From positions 1 to 55,916 of the forward strand of contig CAKSZE010000006.1 in NCBI GenBank assembly GCA_934525325.1: a stretch of DNA of 55,916 nucleotides, in the 5' to 3' direction. Position 1 is the first letter of the stretch, and each line of letters opens with the position of its first letter. Source of the stretch: an uncultured Faecalibacterium sp. (GTDB lineage: Bacteria > Bacillota > Clostridia > Oscillospirales > Ruminococcaceae). Under the pieces are notes generated by a model, which did not search any database, was not told the origin of the DNA, and saw nothing but the letters and a program-made list of their open reading frames with translations. The position numbers and the translations under genes were made by a program. Shown here piece after piece: positions 1 to 8,935 of the stretch.

Positions 1-77
1 TGCCGGATATCATCCGATGGTATACGGATAACGGCTATGCCTTTTTGACCGTAGCCGAGGCGCTGCCGCTGGGGTAA
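1..77 (+). CDS. C-terminal end of a polysaccharide deacetylase-like protein (partial)
   Basis: Only the last 24 codons are inside the window, in the frame starting at base 3, ending at TAA 75-77. The visible residues include WYTDNGYAFLTVAEAL, which resembles the closing helix and strand of NodB-type polysaccharide deacetylases (usually 'GY.FVTVSEL'). The catalytic part lies to the left of the window, so the call rests on this short tail only. It is convergent with the leftward aminopeptidase gene. Confidence 0.4.
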   Translation, partial: PDIIRWYTDNGYAFLTVAEALPLG

Positions 78-127
78 TGCGCCTTACATTACACCTTAAA
101 GCCGGTTGAAGGTCAAGGGTTTTGCGC

Positions 128-169
128 AAAAAACAGAGCCGCCGCACAAAAATGTGCAGACGGCTCTGT
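128..169 (-). terminator. Intrinsic terminator of the prfA-aminopeptidase operon
   Basis: Arms ACAGAGCCG (133-141) and CGGCTCTGT (161-169) pair, and a run of six A on the + strand (128-133) gives the U-tract for leftward transcripts. It lies 50 bp beyond the aminopeptidase stop. Confidence 0.75.
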
Positions 170-221
170 AAAAAGGTGATTTTATTGCGTGTATGCCGCA
201 GGCTGCGGCGCACGCATTTTT

Positions 222-1625
222 TTAGTCCGCAGACTGGCAGAACAGGCTGAAGGTGCGGTAAGCCATGTACAGGTCGGTCTTATGGATGACCTCGAAGGGA
301 GAGTGCATGGACAGCACCGGCACGCCGAGGTCCAGCACCTTGATGCCGCGGTTTGCCACATACTTGGCAATGGTGCCGCCGCCGCCCAGATCCAGACGGC
401 CCATCTCGCCGATCTGCCATGCCACGTTGTTGGCATCCAGCATACGGGTGATGTCGCCCACCAGCTCGGCATTTGCATCGCTGGCAGAGCTCTTGCCGCG
501 GCTGCCGGTGTACTTGAAGATGGCAATACCACGGCCTGCGTAGGTGCCGTTCTGCTTTTCAAAGGCGCTTGCCCAGGAGGGGTCGTAGGCGGCAGTCACG
601 TCCGCAGACAGGCACACGCTGTTGCGGAAGGCCAGAATATCGTCCTGACCGGCAGCACGGCAGAGCAGCTGCATAAAGTGGAATACATACATACTCTGCA
701 TACCGGTCACGCCGTCGGAGCCGATCTCTTCCTTATCGGTCAGCACGCAGATGGTGGTGTGCACCGGGTCCTTGGTCTCGATCTCGGCCAGCAGTGCGGG
801 GTAAGCATCCACGCGGTCATCGTGGCCGTAGGCGCCGATCATGGAGCGGTCAAAGCCCACGTCGCGTGCCTTGGCAGCGGGCACCACCTCGATCTCGGCG
901 CGGGTGAAGTCGCGCTCGGTGATGCCGTACTTCTGGTTCAGCAGGATGAGGGTGTTCAGCTTGACAGCTTCCTTGACATCCTCTTCCTCCACGGTGTCAG
1001 AGCCGATGAGCACGTTCAGCTCCTCGCCCTTGATGCCCTCGCTGAGCTTGCGCTCGTTCTGCTCGGCACCCAGATGGGGCAGCAGGTCGGTGATGCAGAA
1101 CACGGGATCGTTCTCGTCCTCACCGATGGCAAAGTTGACGCTGGAGCCGTCGGCACGGGTAAACACGCCGTGGATGGCCAGCGGGATGGTTGCCCACTGG
1201 TACTTGCGCACGCCGCCGTAGTAGTGGGTGCGGAAGTAGCTCATGTGGTCAGACTCGTACAGGGGGTTGGGACGCAGGTCCAGACGGGGGCAGTCGGTGT
1301 GGGCGATGACCAGACGGAAGCCCTCCTCATAGGGCTTCTGGCCGATGGTAGCCGCCACAACAGCCTTGTTCTCCTGAATGAAGTAGACCTTCTCGCCGGG
1401 GGCGTAGGCCTTTTTGGACTCAAAAGCCTTGTAGCCGGCAGCCAGCAGCATCTGCTCGCTGACAACGGCAGTCTCGCGCTCGGTCTTGGCGCTGTCCATA
1501 AATTTCTTGTAGCCCTCGGCAAAGGCAGCAGCCTTTCCCTTTACATCTGCCTGCTTGTCGGCAGCGTATTCGGGGGTGTAGAGCAGCTTTTCGGCATACT
1601 CTTTTGCAGTAAGTTTCTCACTCAT
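222..1625 (-). CDS. M18 family metallo-aminopeptidase
   Basis: Cytoplasmic di-zinc aminopeptidase of the M18 family, 467 aa, which removes N-terminal residues from peptides. Family motifs are visible in order: HTDCPRLDL (His109), GAYGHDDRVDA, TDKEEIGSDG (catalytic Glu region), GGGGTIAKY and VPVLSMHSPFEV near the C-terminus, the last carrying a metal-ligand His. Length matches the family. The ATG has AAGGAG about 11 bp upstream. It lies 24 bp after the lytic transglycosylase gene and is the last gene of the operon, followed by a terminator at 128-169. Substrate preference (acidic or broad) cannot be read from the sequence. Confidence 0.93.
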   Translation of the reverse strand: MSEKLTAKEYAEKLLYTPEYAADKQADVKGKAAAFAEGYKKFMDSAKTERETAVVSEQMLLAAGYKAFESKKAYAPGEKVYFIQENKAVVAATIGQKPYEEGFRLVIAHTDCPRLDLRPNPLYESDHMSYFRTHYYGGVRKYQWATIPLAIHGVFTRADGSSVNFAIGEDENDPVFCITDLLPHLGAEQNERKLSEGIKGEELNVLIGSDTVEEEDVKEAVKLNTLILLNQKYGITERDFTRAEIEVVPAAKARDVGFDRSMIGAYGHDDRVDAYPALLAEIETKDPVHTTICVLTDKEEIGSDGVTGMQSMYVFHFMQLLCRAAGQDDILAFRNSVCLSADVTAAYDPSWASAFEKQNGTYAGRGIAIFKYTGSRGKSSASDANAELVGDITRMLDANNVAWQIGEMGRLDLGGGGTIAKYVANRGIKVLDLGVPVLSMHSPFEVIHKTDLYMAYRTFSLFCQSAD

Positions 1626-1649
1626 GATTTTTTGCTCCTTAACTTTTTA

Positions 1650-2315
1650 TCATTGACCTGCGTACAGACGCTGATAGGTCTGGTAGCAGGCGGTGATCTT
1701 GTTGACGTAGTGGTGCATCTGGTTATAAGGGAAGCCTTGCAGGGTCTCCCCGTCTGCCGAGTGCTCCTCCATCTGCAGCAGCTGATCCACCGTGCCCCAG
1801 CCGCTGTGGTAGGCCGCTGCCGCCGTAGATACATCGCCTTTGTAACGCACCATGCAAAGGTGCAGGTAGCAGCACCCGAACCGGATGGCGGTATCGGGGC
1901 TGTAGAGGTCGGCAAAGGTCAGCGGCTCCTCCGGGGCGATCTTGCTGCGCATCCAGAGAAAAGTTTCCTCGGTCATCTGCATCAGGCCGCGGGCATCCAC
2001 GCTGGAGGTGGCCTGCGGGTCAAAGCCGCTTTCGGTGCGGATAAAGGCGTAGACCAGCAGCGGATCCAGCTCGTAGGCTGCTGCCCATTTTTCCACCAGC
2101 TGCTCGTACTTGCGGGGGTACAAAAGCCGTTCTGCCCGGTTGCACAGGGGCGGCACGGCGCACACTGTAAGCACCACTGCCAAGCACAACGCAGCCAGCC
2201 GCAGCAGCAGCCGTCGGCGGCGCTGCTGTTTGCGGCGGCGCTGCTTTTCCCGCGCGGCGCGGCGCTCCCGGACGGCTATGGGGTCATAGACTTTTTCATA
2301 ATTTTGTTCGTTCAA
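1650..2315 (-). CDS. Membrane-anchored lytic transglycosylase (SLT domain)
   Basis: 221 aa. A basic N-terminus (about 1-32) is followed by one hydrophobic segment (about 33-52), then an SLT/goose-lysozyme fold. The motif FIRTESGFDPQATS holds the catalytic Glu, followed by ARGLMQM and AAAAYHSGWGTVDQLL, typical of Slt-type transglycosylases that cleave the MurNAc-GlcNAc bond of peptidoglycan with 1,6-anhydro product. It should act outside the membrane as a signal-anchored enzyme. Its ATG overlaps the coaE stop in an ATGA junction (2312-2315), implying translational coupling. Confidence 0.88.
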   Translation of the reverse strand: MNEQNYEKVYDPIAVRERRAAREKQRRRKQQRRRRLLLRLAALCLAVVLTVCAVPPLCNRAERLLYPRKYEQLVEKWAAAYELDPLLVYAFIRTESGFDPQATSSVDARGLMQMTEETFLWMRSKIAPEEPLTFADLYSPDTAIRFGCCYLHLCMVRYKGDVSTAAAAYHSGWGTVDQLLQMEEHSADGETLQGFPYNQMHHYVNKITACYQTYQRLYAGQ

Positions 2316-2929
2316 AGCGCTGCCGTCACGCCCCCTTCTGCCTGCAGCTGCTCACACAGGCGGGCGGCTGCGGCTTGCAGCGTCTCCAGCCCGGCGTCGT
2401 TGTGCAGGGTGTAGTCCGCCTGTGCGGTCAGGGTCTGTTCCGGGGTCTGGGCGTTCAGACGGCGGGCGGCCATCTCCGGCGAGATGCCATCCCGCGCCAC
2501 GATACGCGCCACGCTGGTCTCAAAGGGCGCGGTGACCACGCACAGGCGGTCGCACTCGGCCTGCGCCGCTGTGCCCACGATGACTGCACCGTCCAGCACA
2601 AAAAGAGGCGCTCCGGCGGCCTGCGCCGCCTGCTTTGCAGCGCGGATGCGTGCCACGATGGCAGGGTGGGTCAGGCTGTCCAGCGCGGCCTTGCCCTCCG
2701 GGGTGGCAAAGGCGCGGTCAGCCAGCAGACGGCGATCCAGCGTGCCGTCCGGCTTTAAAATATCCCCGCCGAACCGCGCCGCAAGCTGCGGCAGCAGCGG
2801 CGAGCCGGGCAGCAAAATTTCCCGGCTGAGCTGGTCGGCGTCCGCCAGCGGCACGCCATGGGCGGCAAATACCGCCGTGACCGTGGACTTGCCGCAGCCG
2901 CTACGCCCTGTGATGCCCAAGGTGATCAT
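2312..2929 (-). CDS. coaE: Dephospho-CoA kinase
   Basis: 205 aa. It phosphorylates the 3'-OH of dephospho-CoA, the last step of CoA synthesis. The P-loop GRSGCGKST sits at residues 8-16, preceded by the usual GITG start; the DADQLSREI and LTHPAIVARI motifs are those of CoaE. Length is normal. It overlaps tsaC upstream and the lytic transglycosylase downstream by 4 bp each (ATGA junctions), so it belongs to a tightly coupled operon. Confidence 0.92.
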   Translation of the reverse strand: MITLGITGRSGCGKSTVTAVFAAHGVPLADADQLSREILLPGSPLLPQLAARFGGDILKPDGTLDRRLLADRAFATPEGKAALDSLTHPAIVARIRAAKQAAQAAGAPLFVLDGAVIVGTAAQAECDRLCVVTAPFETSVARIVARDGISPEMAARRLNAQTPEQTLTAQADYTLHNDAGLETLQAAAARLCEQLQAEGGVTAAL

Positions 2930-3960
2930 AGGTCGATCACCCGGAAGGCGGCGGCGCGGATCAGGCGGTTGTACACTGCCATGGACAGGCCATCCTTCTG
3001 CGGGCAGCGGGCGTAGACCACGCCGTCGCCCTGCTCATCCAGCGCCCGCAGGGAGCGGAAGATGTGCTTTGCCTGATCGGCACCGTCCCCCTCGCGGCCG
3101 TACTCCACGCAGGGCACATCCAGCTTTGCGCTTTCGCCGGTAAAGCACAGGCAGCTGGGGTTCTCGTTTTTATGGGCGTCCACATAGGCCTTGAACTGCT
3201 CAAAGGTGCCGTTGAGCAAGGTCACATCGGCCTTGGGGGCGTAGTGCTTGTACTTCATGCCCGGGCTGCGCACCACGGCGCCCTCCGGCAGCTTTTCCAG
3301 AATGGCCTTGGATACCTCCACCTCCTCGCCAAGGGCGCGTTCCAAGTCCTCCAGCGTAATGTGACCGGGGCGGAACAGGGTGGGTTTCTCCCCCACCACC
3401 GACACCACGGTGCTCTCCACGCCCACATCGCACTCGCCGCCATCCAAGATCAGCGGCAGACGGCCGTCCATATCGGTGAACACATCCTGCGCGTTGGTGG
3501 GGCTGGGCTTGCCGGAAAGGTTGGCGCTGGGGGCGGCAAAGGCACAGCCGCTCTGCTGGATGACCGCCCGCGCCACCGGGTGGCTGGGCATACGGATGCC
3601 TACGGTATCCAGCCCGGCGCAGCACTCATCTGCCACCTCCGGCCCGCGCGGCATGATGATGGTCAGCGGCCCGGGGCAGAAGGCGGCCATCAGCAGCTGG
3701 GCACGCTCCGGCACCTCGCTGACAAGACCCGGCAGCATCTCCGGCCCGGTGACGTGGACGATAAGGGGGTTATCCTGCGGGCGTCCCTTGGCTACAAAGA
3801 TATTGCGCACCGCCGCACCGTTGCGGGCATCGGCGGCAATGCCGTAGACCGTCTCGGTGGGCAGGGCTACAAGCTGTCCCTGCCGCAGCAGCTGCGCGGC
3901 TTCGGCGACTCCTGCTTCATCAGCAGGCAAAACTCTGGTTTTGATTTCCATACGAATCAT
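2926..3960 (-). CDS. tsaC: L-threonylcarbamoyladenylate synthase (long Sua5/YwlC type)
   Basis: 344 aa. It makes threonylcarbamoyl-AMP from threonine, bicarbonate and ATP for t6A37 modification of ANN-decoding tRNAs. The N-terminal YrdC domain shows LPTETVYGIAADA, KGRPQDNPLIVHV and SANLSGKPSPT. After RSPGMKYKHYAPKA, a smaller C-terminal Sua5 domain follows (about 225-344), so this is the long form rather than the short TsaC. The Shine-Dalgarno sequence is weak; an internal Met at codon 4 is an alternative start. It sits between prfA and coaE in the operon. Confidence 0.92.
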   Translation of the reverse strand: MIRMEIKTRVLPADEAGVAEAAQLLRQGQLVALPTETVYGIAADARNGAAVRNIFVAKGRPQDNPLIVHVTGPEMLPGLVSEVPERAQLLMAAFCPGPLTIIMPRGPEVADECCAGLDTVGIRMPSHPVARAVIQQSGCAFAAPSANLSGKPSPTNAQDVFTDMDGRLPLILDGGECDVGVESTVVSVVGEKPTLFRPGHITLEDLERALGEEVEVSKAILEKLPEGAVVRSPGMKYKHYAPKADVTLLNGTFEQFKAYVDAHKNENPSCLCFTGESAKLDVPCVEYGREGDGADQAKHIFRSLRALDEQGDGVVYARCPQKDGLSMAVYNRLIRAAAFRVIDL

Positions 3961-4042
3961 CGTTCTTTCTATCTGTAAAGTATAGTTGCTTGTCAGACTT
4001 TTCTATCGTTTTACGGTCATTCTGCATCTGCTGAACCGGCGC

Positions 4043-5128
4043 TTATCCACCCAGCTTTTGCAGCTTTTCGGTCTGTTCCCGGGTGGCAAGGGCGTCGATC
4101 ACCTCATCCAGATTACCGTCCATGATCTTTTCCAGATTGTGGACGGTCAAACCGATACGGTGGTCGGTGCAGCGGTCCTGCGGGAAGTTATAGGTGCGGA
4201 TCTTCTCGCTGCGGTCGCCGGTGCCCACCTGCCCCTGACGCTGGGCGTTGATGGCATCCTGCTGCTCTTTCTGCTTTTGCGCAAGCAAGCGGCTGCGCAG
4301 GATTTCCAAAGCCTTATCCTTGTTCTGGAACTGGCTGCGCTCGTTCTGGCACTCCACCACTGTACCCGTGGGGATATGGGTCACACGGATGGCGCTGGAG
4401 GTCTTGTTGATGTGCTGACCGCCCGCACCGGAGGAGCGGAAGGTATCAATGCGCAGGTCCTTCATGTCCAGCGCAAAATCCACTTCCTCTGCCTGCGGCA
4501 TTACCGCCACGGTGGCGGTAGAGGTGTGGATGCGGCCCTGCGTTTCAGTCTCCGGCACCCGCTGTACCCGGTGCACCCCGCTCTCGTACTTGAGACGGTT
4601 ATACGCACCTGCGCCATCCACCGAGACGATGGCTTCCTTTACGCCGCCAAGCTCCGTCTCGTTCAGGTTGAGCACTTCCAGCGTCCAGCCGCGGTTCTGG
4701 GCGTACATGGTGTACATCCGCAGCAGACTGTGGGCAAACAGGGCGGCTTCCTCGCCGCCGGCACCGCCGCGGATCTCCATGATGACGTTTTTGCCATCGT
4801 TCACGTCCTTGGGCAGCAGCAAAATTTTGAGATTATTTTCCAGCTTTGCCACATCTTGACTTTTTTCGCTGATTTCCTGCTGTATCATCTGCTTGAAGTC
4901 CGGGTCCAGTGAACCGGGCTCCTCCAGCAGGGCTTTGGCCTGCGCCAGATGATCCAGCGCGGTCTGCCAGTCCCGGTAAGCGTCCACCACCGGCTCGGTG
5001 TCGTGGTACTCCCGCATCAGCTTGCGGAACAGTGCCGGGTCGGCGGCGGTATCGGGCTGGTTCAGCCGCATGGAAAGCTCCTCAAAGCGGCGGCAGACCG
5101 CATCCATCCGGGAAGAAATATCTTGCAT
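4043..5128 (-). CDS. prfA: Peptide chain release factor 1
   Basis: 361 aa. It recognises UAA and UAG and triggers peptidyl-tRNA hydrolysis. The codon-recognition PxT tripeptide is present as PET (192-194), which separates it from RF2 (SPF). The catalytic GGQ is at 236-238 inside GAGGQHINKTSSA. The ATG has AAGGAG about 10 bp upstream. Downstream, 82 bp separate it from tsaC. A prmC methyltransferase gene, a common neighbour in other genomes, is not adjacent. Confidence 0.96.
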   Translation of the reverse strand: MQDISSRMDAVCRRFEELSMRLNQPDTAADPALFRKLMREYHDTEPVVDAYRDWQTALDHLAQAKALLEEPGSLDPDFKQMIQQEISEKSQDVAKLENNLKILLLPKDVNDGKNVIMEIRGGAGGEEAALFAHSLLRMYTMYAQNRGWTLEVLNLNETELGGVKEAIVSVDGAGAYNRLKYESGVHRVQRVPETETQGRIHTSTATVAVMPQAEEVDFALDMKDLRIDTFRSSGAGGQHINKTSSAIRVTHIPTGTVVECQNERSQFQNKDKALEILRSRLLAQKQKEQQDAINAQRQGQVGTGDRSEKIRTYNFPQDRCTDHRIGLTVHNLEKIMDGNLDEVIDALATREQTEKLQKLGG

Positions 5129-5178
5129 CCTTGCAGTTCTCCTTACAAATTCGTTCCGGTTCGGGTGCGTTGGCCGCG

Positions 5179-5370
5179 CTACTGCGCGCTGCCGGGCTTT
5201 ACCACCTTTTTGATGTTCTTTTCAATTTTGGCGCGGGGCAGCATGACCTCGCGTCCGCAGCCGGTGCAGCGGATCTTAAAATCCATGCCCACCCGCAGCA
5301 CCTCGAAGCTGGATGCCCCGCAGGGGTGCTTTTTGCGGGTGAGGATGGTATCTCCCACAGCGATGTCCAT
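5179..5370 (-). CDS. DUF951 family small protein
   Basis: 63 aa, start chosen at the ATG 5368-5370, with a GGGAGAGG Shine-Dalgarno upstream. The pattern KKHPCG, VLRVGMDFKIRCTGCGR and MLPRAKIEK is that of DUF951, a small conserved Firmicute protein. The Cys18, Cys36 and Cys39 positions suggest a zinc site. Function is unknown. It is the first gene of the prfA operon, 50 bp before prfA. Confidence 0.8.
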   Translation of the reverse strand: MDIAVGDTILTRKKHPCGASSFEVLRVGMDFKIRCTGCGREVMLPRAKIEKNIKKVVKPGSAQ

Positions 5371-5466
5371 ATTTATCCGACCTCTCCCTTCTTTTCTGCC
5401 GCGCAATCGCCCGGCAGAGCCAGTGTGTGCCGCCGCCCGCTGAGCGGGTGCGGCGCATACAGATAT

Positions 5467-5495
5467 AGTATAATGCAAAGCCGCACAAAATGCAA
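5467..5495 (-). promoter_or_regulatory. Sigma-A-type promoter of the DUF951-prfA operon
   Basis: Read leftward: TTGCAT (490-495), 17-bp spacer, TATACT (467-472). It lies about 97 bp upstream of the DUF951 start. Confidence 0.65.
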
Positions 5496-5571
5496 ATATC
5501 TGCGCACACTGCTGCATATCGTTGTAGCATCGCACAGAGACCCGAAAACCATATAGAAAGAGGAATGAAAC

Positions 5572-6507
5572 ATGATGCAAGCTTATCGTACGGAAAACAG
5601 TTACCGTTCTGCCGCCCGCCTGTCCCCTGCCGAGCTGCAGGCTGCCATGGACAGCGGCGAGATTTTGCAGGCCACCGCCCTTGCCTTTGACACCCGGCGG
5701 CAGCTGCGGTTTGAGCTGGGCGGGGTAAAGGCGGTGATGCCCTTTGCCCAGTGTGCAGACGGTGCCGAGGCGGGCACCGTGCGGGACATTGCGGTGCTGA
5801 CCCGGGTGGGACGCCCCACCTGCTTTGTCATCGAGGGGCTGGAAACGGACGAGAACGGTGCGCCCTGCTACCGGCTATCCCGCGCCGAGGCGCAGCGGCT
5901 GTGCAAGGCAGAGTATCTGGACACCCTCTCACCCGGGGATATCCTGCCCTGCACAGTGACCCACATCGAGCCGTTTGGCGCGTTTTGTGACGTAGGCTGC
6001 GGCATCAGCGCCCTGCTGCCCATCGACTGTATGTCGGTAAGCCGCATCTCCTCCCCTGCCGACCGGGTAAGCGTGGGGCAGCAAATTTTGTGCGCTATCA
6101 AGAACCGGGACGCACAGGGGCGCTTTGTGCTGACCATCCGGGAGTTGCTGGGCACATGGGCAGAGAACGCCGCCCGGTTCACCGTGGGCGAAACGGTGGT
6201 GGGCATCGTGCGCAGCGTGGAGGAATACGGCACCTTTGTGGAAATTGCGCCGAACCTTGCCGGCCTTGCGGAAAGCTGCACCGGCCTTGCGCCCGGACAG
6301 GCGGTAAGCGTCTACATCAAAAACATTCTGCCTGAGAAGATGAAGATCAAGCTGGTCATCGTGAACCACGCCCTGAGCCAGCCCCACCGGTTTGAGCTGC
6401 GGTACTTTGTCACCGAGGGACATCTGGACCGGTGGGTGTACTCCACGCCGGAATGTCCCAAGCGCATTGAGACAGATTTTGCCGTTGCGGCTTGCAATCC
6501 GGGCTGA
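5572..6507 (+). CDS. S1-domain RNA-binding protein
   Basis: 311 aa. Two S1-like OB folds are visible: about residues 120-185 (SPGDILPCTVTHIEPFGAF..VGCGISALLP) and about 200-265 (FTVGETVVGIVRSVEEYGTFVEI). The N-terminal 110 residues may hold a degenerate third fold. It resembles the short S1-like proteins of Clostridia rather than full-length ribosomal S1. Its role is probably RNA binding linked to translation; this is inference. The start ATG follows AGAGGAATGAAAC. A strong terminator follows at 6537-6579. Confidence 0.75.
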   Translation: MMQAYRTENSYRSAARLSPAELQAAMDSGEILQATALAFDTRRQLRFELGGVKAVMPFAQCADGAEAGTVRDIAVLTRVGRPTCFVIEGLETDENGAPCYRLSRAEAQRLCKAEYLDTLSPGDILPCTVTHIEPFGAFCDVGCGISALLPIDCMSVSRISSPADRVSVGQQILCAIKNRDAQGRFVLTIRELLGTWAENAARFTVGETVVGIVRSVEEYGTFVEIAPNLAGLAESCTGLAPGQAVSVYIKNILPEKMKIKLVIVNHALSQPHRFELRYFVTEGHLDRWVYSTPECPKRIETDFAVAACNPG

Positions 6508-6536
6508 AAGCCTTTATACTAATAGAAAGAGTTTTT

Positions 6537-6579
6537 GTCTGCCCGCTGCCCGCCCTTTTGGCAGCGGCGCAGACCTTTT
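6537..6579 (+). terminator. Intrinsic terminator after the S1-domain gene
   Basis: GTCTGC and CCGCTGCC (537-550) pair with GGCAGCGG and GCAGAC (560-574), followed by CTTTT. Confidence 0.75.
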
Positions 6580-6616
6580 GATACCACGTGAAAGCGCAAG
6601 GGGGATGTAAGGAACG

Positions 6617-7168
6617 ATGAGCGCCAATGATGCTTTTACCGCCGGTGTCCGTCCCGGCGGCCTGACCAGCAGCACCGAGATCCGGCTGCTGCTGTGCTAT
6701 CTGGTGAAAAACGCCGGCCCCATTACCCGGCAGGAGATCGAAAACGCCCTGATGGAGGAAGCCCTTGTCAACTATTTTGAGATCGGCTCCTGTCTGGATG
6801 ATATCACAAAACAGGAACTGGTCACCCTGACCGGCGACAGCTACACCATTACCGACAAAGGCCGCAAAGTGGCGCAGGAGCTGGCCTACGACCTGCCCCG
6901 CACCGTGCGGGAGCGGGCGGTGGCTGCCGTGCTGCGCTGCCAGACATGGGCCCGCAAGGAGGCCAAGTACGGTGCCCGCATCACCGAAAAGGCCGACGGT
7001 CACTGCACCGTGCGTTGCACCGTAAAAGGACTGGACAGCGAACTGTTCTGTCTGGAACTGGGCGCGCCCGACCGGCTGAGCGCCGAGCTGGTGAAAAAGC
7101 AGTTCATCCTGAAGGGCAACGAAATCTATCAGCTGCTCATCAACAAGCTGACCGAAGAAGAAAAATAA
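6617..7168 (+). CDS. DUF4364 family winged-helix-like protein
   Basis: 183 aa. The N-terminal half (about 15-95) looks like a winged helix: SSTEIRLLLCYLVKNAGPI, a recognition-helix-like ALVNYFEIGSCLDDI, and a wing at GDSYTITDKGRKVAQEL. The C-terminal half is mixed strand/helix. This matches DUF4364, a Firmicute family of unknown role, possibly transcriptional. The start has AAGGA 5-9 bp upstream. No promoter is evident in the 36 bp after the preceding terminator, so some readthrough is possible. Confidence 0.68.
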   Translation: MSANDAFTAGVRPGGLTSSTEIRLLLCYLVKNAGPITRQEIENALMEEALVNYFEIGSCLDDITKQELVTLTGDSYTITDKGRKVAQELAYDLPRTVRERAVAAVLRCQTWARKEAKYGARITEKADGHCTVRCTVKGLDSELFCLELGAPDRLSAELVKKQFILKGNEIYQLLINKLTEEEK

Positions 7169-7177
7169 AGCAGAACG

Positions 7178-7223
7178 ATCCCCGCCCGCTGTAAGCAAAC
7201 CTTACGGCGGGCGGGGATTTTTT
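7178..7223 (+). terminator. Intrinsic terminator after the DUF4364 gene
   Basis: An 18-bp stem, ATCCCCGCCCGC continuing into GTAAG, pairs with CTTAC and GCGGGCGGGGAT, followed by six T (218-223). Confidence 0.88.
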
Positions 7224-7233
7224 CAGATACGCC

Positions 7234-8727
7234 CTAGATCAGGATACAGATCAGCCCGGTGCAGCCTTCATTGATGACCCGCTCCAGTGTTTCCTGCAGG
7301 CGGGTGCGGGCTTCCTGCGGGATATGGAGCAGCTTATTTTGCAAGCCGTCGTTCACCAGCTCATGCAGACTTTTGCCAAAGATATTGGACTCCCACAGCT
7401 GCACCGGGTCATCCGCAAAGTCGGCCAGCAGGCTCTGCACCAAGTCCTCGCTCTGCTTTTCGGTGCCCACGATGGGGCTGAGTTCTGTGTGGATGGTGGC
7501 CTTCATCATCTGGATGGAGGGCGCACAGGCTTGCAGCCGGACGCCGCAGCGCCCGTCCTGATGCACGATCTCCGGGGGTTCCAGATGCAGTTCGTCGATG
7601 GAAGGCATCACGATGCCGTAGCCGGTGGCTTCCACCTGTTCCAAGGCGCTGCGCACCTTCTCGTAGGCACGTTTTGCCCGGGCAAGTTCCATGATGCAGG
7701 GCATCAGCCCCGCCTCGTCCCCGATGTCCAGCCCGGTCTGCTCACTGAGCACCTGATAGAAAATTTCCGGCTTCAGCTCCACGCTCACCCGCACACTGCC
7801 GGCGGCAAGGTCTGCCCCCGCCACCGCCGAGCGCTGCACGGCTTCGCATTCCAGCGCAGGTGCGTCTGTTCCGGCGGGCAGATCCTTCATGCGGGACACC
7901 CGCTCGGCCAGCTGCATGGCAGCTGCGTACACCTGCGCTTGCAGCCAGTGCCCGGGCTCCAGCATGGTCACCCAGCGGGGCAGAGCAAAATCCAGCTCCT
8001 GCACCGGGAACTCGTACAGTACCCGCCGCAGGATCTCCCCCAGCATGGCGGCGTCCAAATCCACACAGCTTACCGGCAGCACGGTGCGGCGGTAGTCCCG
8101 CGCCATGCCCTCGGCCAGCTGCTGGGTCTCCGGCGCGTCCGGGTGGGTGCTGTTGAGCAGGATGATATAGGGCTTGCCCAGTGCTTCCAGCTCGGTGATG
8201 ACCCGCCTTTCCGCTTCTGCGTAGCCCGCCCGAGGGATATCGCTGACCGAACCGTCGGTGGTGACCACTACCCCGATGGTGGAGTGCTCACAGATTACCT
8301 TGCGGGTGCCGGTCTCTGCGGCAAGATCAAAGGGCACCTCCTGCTCGAACCACGGACTTTTGACCATGCGGGGCTTTGCGTCCTCCTCGTGCCCCATGGC
8401 ACCCTCCACCATGTAGCCCACGCAGTCGATCAGCCGCACCCGGCACGCCCCGCCGCCCTCCAGCTGCAAGGGCACGGCGGTCTCCGGGATAAACTTGGGC
8501 TCGGTGGTCATGATTGTGCGCCCCGCTGCCGACTGCGGCAGCTCATCCCGGGCACGCTCCCGGGCGGCGGCAGAGCCGCTCATGGCGGGCAGCACCAGCT
8601 GCTCCATGAACCGCTTGATAAAAGTGGATTTGCCGCTGCGCACCGGCCCCACCACACCGATGTAGATATCCCCGCCGGTGCGTGCGCCGATCTCGCGACA
8701 GATGCTGTTCTGTTCCTGTTTCTCCAA
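7234..8727 (-). CDS. spoIVA: Stage IV sporulation protein A
   Basis: 497 aa. SpoIVA is the ATP-driven morphogenetic protein that polymerises on the outer forespore membrane as the spore-coat base. The start GGDIYIGVVGPVRSGKST holds Walker A (27-35), followed by MTTEPKFIPE and IGVVVTTDGSVSDIPR, and the whole length is family-like through the C-terminal EGCTGLICILI. The start codon is TTG at 8725-8727, preceded by GGGGAGAAGGA. A TATAAT box lies at 8812-8817 on the same strand, but no good -35 is seen; sigma-E control is known in Bacillus. The gene looks intact, so the lineage is sporulating or recently was. Confidence 0.95.
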   Translation of the reverse strand: MEKQEQNSICREIGARTGGDIYIGVVGPVRSGKSTFIKRFMEQLVLPAMSGSAAARERARDELPQSAAGRTIMTTEPKFIPETAVPLQLEGGGACRVRLIDCVGYMVEGAMGHEEDAKPRMVKSPWFEQEVPFDLAAETGTRKVICEHSTIGVVVTTDGSVSDIPRAGYAEAERRVITELEALGKPYIILLNSTHPDAPETQQLAEGMARDYRRTVLPVSCVDLDAAMLGEILRRVLYEFPVQELDFALPRWVTMLEPGHWLQAQVYAAAMQLAERVSRMKDLPAGTDAPALECEAVQRSAVAGADLAAGSVRVSVELKPEIFYQVLSEQTGLDIGDEAGLMPCIMELARAKRAYEKVRSALEQVEATGYGIVMPSIDELHLEPPEIVHQDGRCGVRLQACAPSIQMMKATIHTELSPIVGTEKQSEDLVQSLLADFADDPVQLWESNIFGKSLHELVNDGLQNKLLHIPQEARTRLQETLERVINEGCTGLICILI

Positions 8728-8824
8728 GGTCCTTCTCCCCTTCCTGTTGCGCTGCGCACCGCGCCCATAGGGGTGGGTGTGCTCGTTGTATCGTATGAAA
8801 AGGGAGCGCTTATTATACCGGGAT

Positions 8825-8931
8825 GATCTTAAATGCCCTCCGCTTTGCTCTGGGCATAGTCAGCGGAAAAATTATTTTATAATTGCAATTGAGGAAAATC
8901 TGCGGATTTTCCTGAAGTACCTTTTCACGGG
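8825..8931 (+). repeat. Dispersed palindromic repeat, copy A (single box)
   Basis: Contains the box AAATGCCCTCCGC...GGGCATAGTCAGCGGAAAA (8830-8860), an AT-rich spacer, a 9-bp hairpin with loop TGCG (892-913), and the tail CTTTTCACGGG. It matches copies at 12709, 14751, 38742 and 43040. It lies between the spoIVA start and the aspS end. Confidence 0.8.
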
Positions 8932-8935
8932 ACAC

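Noticed and set aside
189..2414. 741-codon open frame on the + strand
   Set aside because: Exactly antisense to the M18 aminopeptidase and lytic transglycosylase genes; a His/Val/Gln/Leu-rich translation with no domain. It is a by-product of GC-rich third positions.
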